64,000 bases of DNA from Diaporthe sp. PMI_573. Taxonomy: Eukaryota > Ascomycota > Sordariomycetes > Diaporthales > Diaporthaceae. Below, piece after piece: positions 12,238 through 21,652 of this stretch; the stretch's first letter is position 1; every line of letters starts with the position of its first letter. The notes beneath the pieces were generated by a model. That model worked only from the letters and a program-made list of their open reading frames with translations. It was not told the origin of the DNA and searched no databases. The stretch covers positions 310,001 to 374,000 of the forward strand of contig JAJTUP010000017.1 in NCBI GenBank assembly GCA_021399435.1. The letters are read 5' to 3'. Made by a program: the position numbers and the translations under genes.

Positions 12238-13624
12238 TCAAAGCTTTGGCGTAAGTTGGATAGATTTTAGAAAGTCTTCCACATCCTGCAACAATAACTC
12301 TGGCTGTTCGAGCGCGGCAAAGTGACCTCCCTGTTGACTTGTCAGCACCCTGTCCAAGAAAATCCAGAGCCTCGGGTCGGTGATGTCCTCACCTTGTCAT
12401 GCAACCGGTACAGCTTCAGGTTGGGGTAAGCCCTTTCCGCCCAGGTTTTCGGCACAAAACTGATTTCGCTGTGAAAAGCCGAATATCCCAGCGGGGTTTC
12501 CTTTGATAAGGGAAGTGGCATCGTCTTCCCGGCGACCATATTCTGGGCCATCGGGCGGTATGGATAAAGGCTTCTGGGGAAAGTAGACGTGAACCAGTAT
12601 AGGCTGACGAGCTCGAGAATAGTCTGCAGTTCGAGAGGGTAACGTGAGTCCACCCACTCCAGATACTTCTCTCCGATCCTGTAATACGTCAGTACTGGCG
12701 GCAACGCACGATGTTCAGGCGCCTTGAACTCACCAAGCCAGCAGGGCAAGTGGGCTAGAGGACAATACCAGGCCAATAGTCGCTGGTCTCAACCCATGTT
12801 CCAGGGCGTATGACGTTCCGGTTGTACTCCATTCCGACATATGCTGTAACTGCTGAAGCTCCTGCTGGGTGAGTGAGTCGGTGTCGCCAGCAACGTCCTC
12901 TGGTTCAGGGAAGAGCATGTTGACTAATTTTTGGTCAGTCTTTTTCTATCAAGGTCAAATCATCAGATGACTCACGGTGGAAGGCCTTGCACTCCTTGTA
13001 CTTGGACATATGCCTGGCCATGAAGCTCCCGATATCGCCGCCCTGGGCCGCGTATCCTCCGCCGAATCCCAAGTCAAGCATCAACTGGTGCAGGGAAGCC
13101 GCGACGGATTCTGGAAGCGTCTCAGTGTCCAATGGGATCGAGTCCGAAGAGAGTCCGTATCCAGGTAGCGATGGAACAATGACGTGATACGGCATGGTGT
13201 CCGGTGTGTATTTGTTCACGAGCAAATCGAGCACGGGGTAGAACTCGAGGAACGAGCCGGGCCAGCCGTGCATGAAAATGAGAGGCAGCGCGTCCTTTTT
13301 CTTGGAGAATAGAGCGACAAAATGAATGTCCACGGTCCCCAGATCTGCGTTCTCAACCTTGGACTTGAAGTTGGGAAACGAGTTGATACGGTCTTCCTGC
13401 TTCCGCCAGTCGAACCTGAGCCAAGCGTCCTTGGCGTTGGTGAGCCACTCTCGAGTGACGCCGAATCGGCCACCTTCCTGCTTGTTGTACCATGTTTCAG
13501 GGCCAATTTTGGACAGCTTCAGCAGCTGCTTGAATTCCTCTAGGTCTTGGTCGGGGACGCGTAGGGTGAACTTCTCGGGGGTCTTGAGAACCCCGCCAGG
13601 GAGGTTGCTGAATGCTTGGGCCAT
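12238..13624 (-). CDS. epoxide hydrolase, EHN-type alpha/beta hydrolase (4 exons, 405 aa)
   Basis: Exons are 13624-12976, 12923-12734, 12678-12393 and 12330-12238; introns are 52, 55 and 62 nt with GTGAGT/GTGAGG donors and TAG/CAG acceptors. All junctions keep frame and give 405 residues. The N-terminal EHN domain is followed by the oxyanion-hole motif HGWPGS at 119-124. The nucleophile Asp197 sits in GGDIGS, a cap segment contains YPYRP, and the C-terminal GGHFAALEQP carries catalytic His378. This is the microsomal/juvenile-hormone epoxide hydrolase class, which opens epoxides to vicinal diols. In fungi it occurs in detoxification and in secondary-metabolite clusters. I start at the ATG at 13624; an upstream in-frame TTG is not a likely start. 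The gene is tail-away from the plus-strand oxidoreductase. Confidence 0.92.
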
Positions 13625-13923
13625 GATTTGAGTGATCAAAAGGGAGGGTTGAGAGAGTAACTTTTGTTTTAATCACACGAAAGAGTAGAGTTAAAGGCCT
13701 CTGATATGTTGATGGGACTTTTTAATGTTGTAGGATAGGAAGGGCCGGCTGCGCCGGCTGAAACGGGATAAATGCTTATCCATCGGCCAGACTGATGACC
13801 CAGATTTGTAAGTGTAGACAGCGAAACACGTTCAATAATCAATGCCATGATGCATATGTCAGTGGACCACCTCACTACATGAAGTCCGCAAATGTAGACA
13901 ATTTCATAACATTTACTTGTGAG

Positions 13924-14075
13924 TTCTGGGCCAAGCTCCACAGACAATCGTATTCTAGACCTACTGTTATCATCATTTAAACACCGGGTAACTATTCAAG
14001 TGTTTACCACTGTATGAAGGGACCGCCTACATACTGCTTAAGGAGCATACGTACACGGATTAAAAACGAAACCAC
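13924..14075 (+). repeat. left arm of an inverted repeat pair (IR-L, ~152 bp)
   Basis: This segment is nearly the reverse complement of 18663-18818. The inner ~74 nt (GTTTACCACT... to ...ACGAAACCAC) differ at only three positions, all G/A or C/T transitions. The outer half is more diverged and has a T-run insertion in the other copy. The similarity stops abruptly at both ends. It lies between the divergently transcribed epoxide hydrolase and oxidoreductase genes. Confidence 0.85.
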
Positions 14076-14414
14076 CACTTTAGTTGCGGGTAAGATATTC
14101 GAGGACAAAGGAACAAAAGACATTCCGAAACCTAAATTAAAAAAAAGTGGACCAACCAACAAGACAGACGAAGTTCAGTAATCAGCCCGTTGGGTCCCGT
14201 TGGGTCAAAGTTCTACCGAAACAAAATGTAACAGTCACTTGAACTCATCACTTACTCGGATAGTCAACTGTCCGCGTATTTACTTGTCCTACAGAACAAG
14301 TAAAAGGAGATATGGCGCAAAGTGTCAAAATCATCTAGACGTTGTCACTCACTCAGCGAATTCACGACTATTTGTAATACACCTCTCAAACAAACCAGAA
14401 TATCTCTCTTCAAG

Positions 14415-15851
14415 ATGGCCGAGACCATTAATGTCGACTACCTAGTCATTGGCGCAGGTGCCATGGGAATGGCATTCGTTGACACGATTCTCACAGACAC
14501 CCAAAAGACCGTGGCCATTGTCGATCGCTATGCTCGCCCAAGCGGGCATTGGACTGTTGCGTATCCTTACGTGCGCCTTCACCAACCTTCCTCCCTCTAT
14601 GGAGTCAACTCCAGACATCTCGGTCACGATAGCATCGACACAATGGGATGGAACAAGGGACTCCTCGAGCTCGCATCTCGAGATGAAATTTGTGCTTACT
14701 ATGACAACGTCATGCACCAAACTTTCCTCCCGTCCGGACGGGTTGCCTACTATCCCAAGCATGAATACACTGGTGGACGCGAATTTCATTCCCTCTTGAC
14801 CGGCAAGACTTATCAAGTGGGAAAGGAGACGCGTATTGTAGATGCAACCTACATGAAAGTCAAAGTCCCTTCAATGGGCCCACCTGTATACGAAGTTTTA
14901 GAAGATGTGGAGTTTGTTACTCCCAACGACATGGCGAGTGCCGCACGACCATATGCCAACTACACCGTGATAGGTGCCGGCAAGACAGGTATCGATGCTT
15001 GTCTCTGGTTGCTGGCTAACGGCATCAACCCGGACAGCATTACCTGGATTATGCCTCGGGACTCGTTCCTCTTTGATCGCACTAGCCTTCAACCAGGAGA
15101 ACAATTCGCCGAAAACTTTCGCGCCGGTCAGAAGGCCTTTATCGATTCTGTTATGGCTGCTTCATCGGTCGACGACCTACTGAGGCGTCTCGTGGCCTGC
15201 CAGCAACTACTTCAGCTAGACGACAGCGTCTGGCCTACCATGTTTCGCTGCGCCACAGTTTCGCTAGCCGAGCTGGAACAGCTGAAGAAAATCAAGAACA
15301 TTATCCGTCAGGGTCATGTTATTCGGATCAGCCGGAATGAAGTGCTGCTCCAAAAGGGCAGTTACACGCCCAATCCCGATTCGCTGTTTGTCGACTGCTC
15401 TGCAGACGGACTCGCGAAGCGCGACGCAACGGCGGTCTTCCAAGACGACAAGATTAGGCTGCAACCCGTCCGCATGTGCCAGCAAGTCTTCAGCGCCGCG
15501 TTCATCGCGCACGTCGAGGCCGCGTACAATGATAGCGAGACCAAGAACAAGCTCTGCCGACCCATCCCACATCCAGACGAGGGCGCAGACGTGGCTCTCG
15601 CGCAAATGCAAACGTACCTGAACGGGTTGTATTGGAACTCGCACCCGAAGATTAAGGCGTGGTTATCGCAGTCTCGCTTGGACATGGCCCGCACTTCCAT
15701 GCTGCCTCTCCCAAAAGATCCAGTCGCAGCGCAAGCCGTCCTCAAAGAAATTGCTGTCAAACTCGAAGGAGCGTGCGCGAAGTTGCGGCTTCTTATGGAA
15801 GGTCTACCTCAAGGGGAAGCCGCCGCGCGATTCGAGGCAATACTCGGCTGA
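14415..15851 (+). CDS. FAD/NAD(P)-binding oxidoreductase (flavoprotein monooxygenase-like, 478 aa)
   Basis: An intronless gene. The ATG at 14415 follows CTTCAAG; in-frame upstream codons lack conservation-like sequence. Two dinucleotide-binding motifs are visible: GAGAMG at residues 13-18 just after the first beta strand (FAD), and GAGKTG at 187-192 (NAD(P)H). This two-Rossmann architecture is that of the pyridine-nucleotide-disulphide oxidoreductase/flavin monooxygenase superfamily. I see no redox-active CxxC, so a monooxygenase or dehydrogenase role is likelier than disulphide reduction. A cytosolic location is inferred from the absence of a signal peptide. It lies inside the segment bounded by the inverted repeats, upstream of two gene relics and a SnoaL-like gene. 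The substrate is unknown. Confidence 0.85.
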   Translation: MAETINVDYLVIGAGAMGMAFVDTILTDTQKTVAIVDRYARPSGHWTVAYPYVRLHQPSSLYGVNSRHLGHDSIDTMGWNKGLLELASRDEICAYYDNVMHQTFLPSGRVAYYPKHEYTGGREFHSLLTGKTYQVGKETRIVDATYMKVKVPSMGPPVYEVLEDVEFVTPNDMASAARPYANYTVIGAGKTGIDACLWLLANGINPDSITWIMPRDSFLFDRTSLQPGEQFAENFRAGQKAFIDSVMAASSVDDLLRRLVACQQLLQLDDSVWPTMFRCATVSLAELEQLKKIKNIIRQGHVIRISRNEVLLQKGSYTPNPDSLFVDCSADGLAKRDATAVFQDDKIRLQPVRMCQQVFSAAFIAHVEAAYNDSETKNKLCRPIPHPDEGADVALAQMQTYLNGLYWNSHPKIKAWLSQSRLDMARTSMLPLPKDPVAAQAVLKEIAVKLEGACAKLRLLMEGLPQGEAAARFEAILG

Positions 15852-15952
15852 CCTCCAAGTACTAGGAGTAGTACTTGCTCTTCACTGAACACTAAAGACT
15901 CGGTGACTTTTGTTCATAGAATAAAAACTGATAGTCAGGGCGATTCTGGTGC

Positions 15953-16485
15953 TTAGGTATTCCATAGGCTATTTAGCGGTGGTTCTAGGCCGTTGAATTC
16001 GATGTCAAAGTGGAAGAACTTACCCGATCGACCAACCTTTTCGTGTGCCACAAGCCGTTGCCAGGCGTTCTTGTTACTTCCAGGGGCCTGAAAGGCCTGC
16101 GCCAGGCGGAAGGGGAAGTAGCCCTGCCGTCCCCCTTTGGACTTGCACGCTGGCTGTTTTTCTTCCAGAGGGGAGCCCGAACCCACTGAGAGCAGGAGGC
16201 TTGGGTTGGGGGCTTGGGAGAAAAGCGAAGCTGCCTCTTGTAAAGCGATCGAGGAGAGGTTATTGGCTACCAAGCCGCTCTCTTAGAACGTGCCGAGGCT
16301 GTCGATAGACTAAAGTGTGAAATGGCCGTAAGACTACTGTGATCTCTGCCCCGTTGGCCAGCTCCGTTATAGTGAGTGAAGATGTAGGTGCTTGTATCTT
16401 GCACAGGAGCGACCGTTATCCCGACCAAAGCACCCATTACGTCGGCGGCCGAGTAGTCAGCGATGCTTCTATCCGAGCCAAACAT
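15953..16485 (-). pseudogene. decayed patatin-like phospholipase fragment
   Basis: Two adjacent minus-strand frames together read like the C-terminal half of a fungal patatin-like phospholipase. One begins at 16485 and contains a segment ending TYIFTHYN, matching the strand before the second half of the domain. After a frameshift near 16270-16285 the other frame reads SGLVANNLSSIALQEA, like the family's D-G-G/A-L-x-x-N-N-P region. It continues with LLLSVGSG, the IS(I/V)GTG-like strand. The catalytic GxSxG part is absent and there are stops in each frame, so this cannot encode an intact enzyme. The family assignment rests on motif resemblance only. Confidence 0.5.
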
Positions 16486-16986
16486 GGCTTCTGAGAGAAC
16501 ACTGGTTTGCAGAATTAGATTGGAAAGTCACTATCTAAAGCCTTGCATAGCGAATCTCACTGTAATCATCTATTAAGATACATTGTCTCTTGCCTTTATA
16601 GGACACACATTATCATTCCGGCTTAGTAGAGGAACTTAAACAATACAAATAGTCCATCCAAGCCAACCATGTCTCGCAATGCCTGCTCGATGTGTCACGA
16701 TGTATTACTGTTATCGAAAAGGAGCATAGCTGTAGTACGAACGACTGTGGCAAGAAAGGAACCTGCATTATAAGTTGTATGAAAGAACCTGCAGGGCATG
16801 AATCCCTAGTTTGATAGAGACTCGAAGCGGGTAATGCACTTAGTATCTACTGTCTAGTTTCTGATGCAGAGAGCACTGGCACTGATTGCGCCTGCCACAA
16901 TGTGTCAGCTAGGAAGAAACTCACACATGCAACAGCAATACTCCACGACAAACCTGAGCTTATCCCGAAGACAACGTCAAGTTTTG

Positions 16987-17524
16987 TTACATAGGGTGGC
17001 CCGGCAGGTCAATGTCGTCCTCGAGCTGCTTCAACAGCTTTAGGGGGTGTTTTCCCCTCGTGTACACTGGTTGGTATTGCTGATCTTTGTCAAAATTGAC
17101 TAGATCATATGGGCGAGGGCCGATAGGAGAGTCGATTATGATGAACCTTGAGACACGCTCTGGGTGCAACATTGCTAGCAACTGGATTGCTGCTCCGCCA
17201 AAGTCACGGCCCTCAACACTTGGTTTTGGGGGCCTTAAAATGGTCCAGGATAGCCAGGAGATCGCCGACGATTGCTTTGAAATCGTAGGCCTCTTGGCTG
17301 ATTGGAGGGATGTCGCTTGGGTGATAGCCACGTAAAGTAGGGCATACCACGGTGTGTGAATTGGAAAATTCAGCCACTTGGTGTTTCCAGGTATACGAGT
17401 TGTCGGGAAAGCCGGGTAGAAGGACCATTAAGAGGCCTTGGCCGGCGGCATGAAAGTGTGTTCTAACCCCTTCATTCTCAACGAATCCGGAGGAAACTGG
17501 CCTCGGGGAGGTTTGAACCGACAT
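16987..17524 (-). pseudogene. frameshifted, truncated alpha/beta hydrolase
   Basis: The 5' part (17524-17213) reads as the N-terminal half of a soluble epoxide hydrolase/haloalkane dehalogenase-like protein. It has LLPGFPDNSYTWKHQV (oxyanion-hole strand) and RGYHPSD, then runs into a stop after FKAPK. One base away the next frame (to 16987) continues with GRDFGGAAIQLLAMLHPERVSR, clearly the nucleophile-elbow region, where the expected sequence is G-H-D-F-G-G. So there is a frame change at about 17215-17220 and His to Arg at the elbow. The reading ends about 170 residues in, against roughly 280-330 for the family, without the lid or catalytic His. I call it a pseudogene; a sequencing error would fix the frameshift but not the truncation. 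Confidence 0.7.
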
Positions 17525-17974
17525 AGTTGTTTACGTTATTGGGTTTGGAGTGTGTAAGAGTCGTTTAACGTGCGTTAACATACGATGTTACCCAAGGCGC
17601 TATCTATTGAAGAGGACCAATCTGGATTGTTTGACGGCACCCGCGTTGATTTTGTTTGCTCACAAGGCTTGGATTGAGGGGTGAGCATACCTTTGAGTTT
17701 GGCATTAAACATGTCTGACTCGTCGGACGTGTTGCGTGCAGAACGCGTAAATGTAGCATTAGCTGCTTGATTAATTATCAGTTGGTATAAAGTTACGGCG
17801 CGTTTACTAATCGTAAATTAGTAACCCAGTAACTAGAGAAATACAAAATGAGAATAAGTATCACTTCCTCAATCTAGCAAACTGAAAATCGGCTTACTTC
17901 TCTATCGAACCTTGGCTTCCTTCCTCTGTTAAATTATACAGTGCCCCTTGGCCACCCATCAAGACATCTTGTGA

Positions 17975-18532
17975 ATGGTATACACAATGGCTGCCTTTCC
18001 CAATGCCAACGAGGGCTTTCCTAAATTATCCGCCGTCACCTCGCATCAAGTTACGGTTGAAGAACGAATCACAGCTATCGACTTTGTCAACCGGATGAAC
18101 TTTCTTTTCGAGGAGTTTGACAAGGAGAAACTAGCCTCATTGAACCTCCCCGACACTTCCTTACATCATATGTACGGGGACTTTAAAGGACCTGAGGAAC
18201 TGAGGGGTTTCGTTGAGAACAACTATCCTCCTCTAGTTCCCGGAGTGACTCGACACGCTACAAACCACATCGTTGACAGAGACGAAGAAACTGGGGGAGT
18301 GGTTGTACGTTACCATGTGACGTTAATTCGGCAAGTCTGGCCGGAAGACGCCGGTAAAGTTACTGCGAAGGACGCATTCATTGTCACCGACATGCCCGGA
18401 ATCTGGATATGGTCTTCGGTTGCGGATAGACTAAAAATGACGGATGACGGATGGAAGCTATATGGAAAAAGAATTGGGGCCACAGTAATTAACAAAAGTC
18501 TCTCTACTGAGTCTACTAAGACTTCAAAGTAA
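17975..18532 (+). CDS. SnoaL-like/NTF2-fold protein (181-185 aa)
   Basis: A single-exon gene of 185 codons from the first ATG, or 181 from the second ATG at 17987, whose ACACAATGG context is better. The segment from FVNRMNFLFEEFD through a central YHVTLIRQVWPE to the C-terminal WKLYGKRIGATV fits the SnoaL-like NTF2 fold: N-terminal helices, then alternating strands. Fungal members act as small cyclases, hydratases or dehydratases next to oxidoreductases in biosynthetic clusters, or have unknown roles. Catalytic residues cannot be assigned by eye. It lies in the repeat-bounded island, co-oriented with the FAD oxidoreductase 2.1 kb upstream. Confidence 0.7.
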   Translation: MVYTMAAFPNANEGFPKLSAVTSHQVTVEERITAIDFVNRMNFLFEEFDKEKLASLNLPDTSLHHMYGDFKGPEELRGFVENNYPPLVPGVTRHATNHIVDRDEETGGVVVRYHVTLIRQVWPEDAGKVTAKDAFIVTDMPGIWIWSSVADRLKMTDDGWKLYGKRIGATVINKSLSTESTKTSK

Positions 18533-18662
18533 AACTTGTTTTAAAGTATCTAAATTAGAAACAAATGTGACCGTATGCGTGTTGGCTCGTTCGAACTGTA
18601 CGGGGCCGCTCCTCCTAGAGCTCCTCCGTTCGGGATGCAGGTAACGAGTTGATACCTAGAGC

Positions 18663-18818
18663 GTGGTTTCGTTTTTAATCCGTGTACATATGCTTCTTAA
18701 GCAGTATGTAGGCGGTCCCTTCATATAGTGGTAAACGCTTAAACACCCAGCGGTAAAAAAAAAAAAACAATGCCGATAACAGTAGGTTTAGAATACGATT
18801 GTGGCACGTGGCCCAGAA
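18663..18818 (-). repeat. right arm of the inverted repeat pair (IR-R, ~156 bp)
   Basis: Reverse complement of the repeat at 13924-14075. It contains a run of about 14 A (T on the minus strand) that IR-L lacks, and the arms share the abrupt ends TTCTGGGCCA and GAAACCAC. The two arms bracket 4.9 kb. I do not see terminal inverted repeats within one arm or a clear target-site duplication, so the class of element is unknown. Confidence 0.85.
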
Positions 18819-18966
18819 AACATTGACAGCCTTGTGACAGCCGCACAGACGAGGCTAGCGAGAACCGCTTCTGGCGGCGCCATAGACCGTCGACACAAGT
18901 ATGCCAAGACTAATAGTAGGGCAATCAGTCATACGGCGAAGACCAAAATAGTCTCCACGCGGTCCC

Positions 18967-18976
18967 TATATAAAAT
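18967..18976 (+). promoter_or_regulatory. TATA box candidate
   Basis: TATATAAAAT, followed 35-50 nt later by a pyrimidine-rich tract (CCTCTTTCCCTTT). This is a good fungal core-promoter arrangement for the plus strand. It lies about 600 nt before the rhodopsin-fold gene and about 120 nt before a 39-codon frame, so which gene it serves is open. Confidence 0.45.
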
Positions 18977-19086
18977 TTGATAATCCCACAGCTGCAGTCC
19001 CAGTCGATACCTCTTTCCCTTTACATCCACATCTAGAGCACTTTAACTCGGTAATGATCAACATTTAAGGTGCTATGATTAGCGTA

Positions 19087-19206
19087 ATGTCTCAGCGCCA
19101 TGAGGTGGCTCTGTCCGACAAGACGAAGGAGACTTGGTCCGCGCGGTTCAGTGCCTTGTCCACGCTGTCCTCATTTCTAGCAGTAAAGAATTGCACGTAC
19201 GCATAA
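19087..19206 (+). CDS. small ORF, 39 aa, uncertain
   Basis: A 39-codon frame (MSQRHEVALSDKTKETWSAR...) begins 120 nt after the TATA-like box. Its composition looks protein-like, but no family is recognised. A GTAAAG near its end could be a splice donor, so it might be a leader exon or upstream ORF of the gene at 19571, or a relic. Low confidence. Confidence 0.2.
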   Translation: MSQRHEVALSDKTKETWSARFSALSTLSSFLAVKNCTYA

Positions 19207-19570
19207 AGCATGTGCAAATTTGACAAAAGAGCCCACATGTGGTAATGTCGAGAGAGATCGCCCTGTGCTACCTGAGTCACCGTTCGTCTATTTCGGAACA
19301 ATTGGGCTCATGGTGCCAAGTGATGCATGTCAGAGTCGCACAATGGCAGCCGTCATCGGGGGCCGAGCCACAGGGTGCTTGTGGCAGCTCTTGCATCATA
19401 ATGTGTAAAGAACACCGACATAGTCAGCTCAAGCAGAATCGGTTGAACTCTGGCAACAACACATATATCTGAACATAGAAGAAGTGCTGTTCAACGTAGG
19501 TCTCTTGGCTTTTGATATCAATCCTTCCTTGGCAATTTCGTTCCTCATTGCGATAACAGAGTTCCTAAAG

Positions 19571-20776
19571 ATGTCTTCACTGATGCCCGACGGTTTCAGC
19601 GATCCCAGGCCGGGCCTGCAAGCCTTTTTCGTCGTGATGATATTGATAACGATCACCTCGGTGTCGCTACGGTTCTGGTCTCGACGGCTACGGTCTTCTG
19701 AGACGAAACAGCGGTACCGGTTCTGGCTTGATGACTGGTTAGCGTTCGCCGCAGCAGTAGGTGCTCACCACGACTTGCCACCCGGCGAGAAACGAGAAAC
19801 GAGAAGCTCGAGCTCTTCTGACTTATCGCAGCCACTCATCCTCGCCCAACTTGCACTGTCCTTCGTCTTGCTCGCACGAGTGGACTTTAACAGGAACCCG
19901 TCTCTGAACACGCCTCTCTGTCTCACAGCCATAACAATCGCCGTCTTGATCCTCTGCTACGGCAGCTTGTTTCTCACAAGGGAATCCGCGCTGTTCTTCT
20001 TATGCCGTACATTCCCTGCGATCGCGAGCCCCACTTGGTTCAAATACAGCCTCTGGGCTGGCCATGCGATGAATCTGGCCTGGCTCATAGGCATTGCTCT
20101 CGGTACAGGCTTAAACTCAGCACCTGGGAGGGACCAGTGCGGCTTGCTGAGCCACCTTCATATTGGATCTGCAATTTCCAGTGTGCTCATTGATTTGTTC
20201 ATTTTGATTCTGCCTATGCCGAGAGTTGTTAGCCTCCGGATGGGCATGTCGAGAAAGGTTGGCCTTGTTGTTACTTTTGCGCTGGGGTACTGGTGAGTTA
20301 TTCTCAATAGGTACTGTGAAAATGGTCTGGGCTGATACTGACGGAACTCCAGTGTAATCATCGCCTCTCTGGGTCGCCTGATCACAGTGCTCACTTCGAT
20401 GCATGCTCTGGACTCAGGGAACGAATGTAAGTCAAACTCGAAATTTCCTCACGCTTCCTCAAGTTTTGCTAACCCACGCATAGATTTAGCAGTGCCGCTG
20501 TCTTACTGGACGACCGCTGAGCCCGTAACATCCATTCTGGGTGTCTGCCTTCCTGCCATGCTTCCTCTCGGTCGTTACCTAGCAAGTAATCACTTGAACC
20601 CCATGGCCAGGAAGATGTCCGCTATTTTTAGGACGCGTGGTTCTCATAAGGGAGCTAAAGAACTTCACACAGGGAACAGTCAGCATGTGGAAGATGACCT
20701 GCCAGTGGATAGTTATAATTTGAGTGACCCGAGCGTCGATTTGCAGCAATGCCCAAATCCACGTGGCATCGTCTAA
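19571..20776 (+). CDS. rhodopsin-fold integral membrane protein (Pth11-like, 337 aa)
   Basis: A seven-helix membrane protein of the fungal rhodopsin-domain family (Pth11-related, lacking the Cys-rich CFEM ectodomain). Exons are 19571-19756, 19832-20292, 20353-20426 and 20484-20776. The first intron (19757-19831, GTAGGT...GCAG) is 75 nt and has no stop. Removing it joins WLDDWLAFAAA to PLILAQLALSF, which restores the family's W-L-D-D-W motif followed by a helix. The other introns are 60 and 57 nt. Conserved-looking features are the LRFWSRRLR loop, WLDDW, and the late CVIIASLGRL and SYWTTAEPVTSILGVCLPAM helices. The C-terminal tail is cytosolic and polar. The ligand is unknown; related proteins act as putative receptors in the plasma membrane. 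Confidence 0.85.
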
Positions 20777-21171
20777 GCTGTCAGTCATCAATTAACGCTC
20801 TGCCTTCGAAACTCAGCGGCCAGCATATTACACACCAAAACATGCCAGAGGCGCGAATCCTCATGTTTCACACACAATATACATGCAAGAACCTGGGAAC
20901 CCCATCTTCGAGTTGTTCCCACTTAACGATGATTCTGTTTCCCCTCATTTGGTATGTTTGCATCATCCAAGACCTTGTAAGCCTGCTAAGTTCCCATTGA
21001 ACACCTAGCGCTAAGCGACTGTATTATAGACCTGGCAAGAGGCATCTGTCATGCCAAAAAAAAAAAAAAAAAAGAGCAGCTGCCAATGAGTTATGCATTG
21101 GCTACCCTATATCGTGACACCATCCCATTGCGAAGGAAGGCCATCCCGTTACCAAAAAAAGATTTTTCAAA
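20777..21171. other. intergenic, contains A17 tract
   Basis: About 400 nt after the membrane-protein stop with no gene recognised. A run of about 17 A occurs at 21056-21073. The first part should be the 3' untranslated region of the upstream gene. Confidence 0.5.
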
Positions 21172-21450
21172 TCAGTGCCGGCGTGAACCGTGATGCGAAG
21201 GTCGGTTACGTTGGCCCGGCTGCGTTCCTTCTCGTCGCAACTGATGGCTCGGATGATTGAAAGGGTTTAGTTGACACTGCTGACAGAGTCCACGCACGAC
21301 GAAGACTCGGCAGGGTCGCTGTCCATGGTGCTGACATTTGTAATTGCAGCCGCAGCGGCGCTGGTTATTGTCTCTCTGTGCGCTTTCACGGGACATCGGC
21401 TCAAGCGCCAGACGCTCCTCCCGGCTCTCCTTGCTCGAGGTGCAACCCAT
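21172..21450 (-). CDS. small Cys-rich ORF with MGCTSS N-terminus (92 aa), uncertain
   Basis: Starting at the ATG at 21450 (context AAAATGGG), the product begins MGCTSSKES. This is a textbook N-myristoylation plus palmitoylation signal (Gly2, Cys3, Ser6). The middle is rich in Arg and Cys (RRCGCNYKCQHHG and LCQQCQ), giving a CxC...C...CxxC pattern that could bind a metal. No family is recognised and a plus-strand frame overlaps it. It could be a real small membrane-tethered protein or a chance frame. Confidence 0.35.
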   Translation of the reverse strand: MGCTSSKESREERLALEPMSRESAQRDNNQRRCGCNYKCQHHGQRPCRVFVVRGLCQQCQLNPFNHPSHQLRREGTQPGQRNRPSHHGSRRH

Positions 21451-21570
21451 TTTCCCGCCTGCGAATACCCTGGATCCCGACAACTGCCCAGTCGAGTAAG
21501 GAAGTGCTGTGCTTGTTTTGGACGTCGGCTTATTGTGAGGGAAGACGATATCTGGTTCTCTCGCAGAGAA

Positions 21571-21652
21571 GGCGCGTAATCGAGACGATCGAGAGGGTCT
21601 TTAGTAGAGCAGGCGCGTAATCAAGAAGATCGAGAAGGTCTTTGGTAGAGTA
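21571..21652. repeat. 41-bp tandem duplication
   Basis: Two head-to-tail copies of a 41-bp unit beginning GGCGCGTAATC (21571-21611 and 21612-21652). They differ at about five positions, and a partial third start GGCGCT follows. It lies outside any recognised gene. Confidence 0.85.

Noticed and set aside
12935..13639. Upstream start for the epoxide hydrolase at 13639
   Set aside because: The codon there is TTG, not ATG. The first ATG is at 13624 and gives a normal N-terminus.
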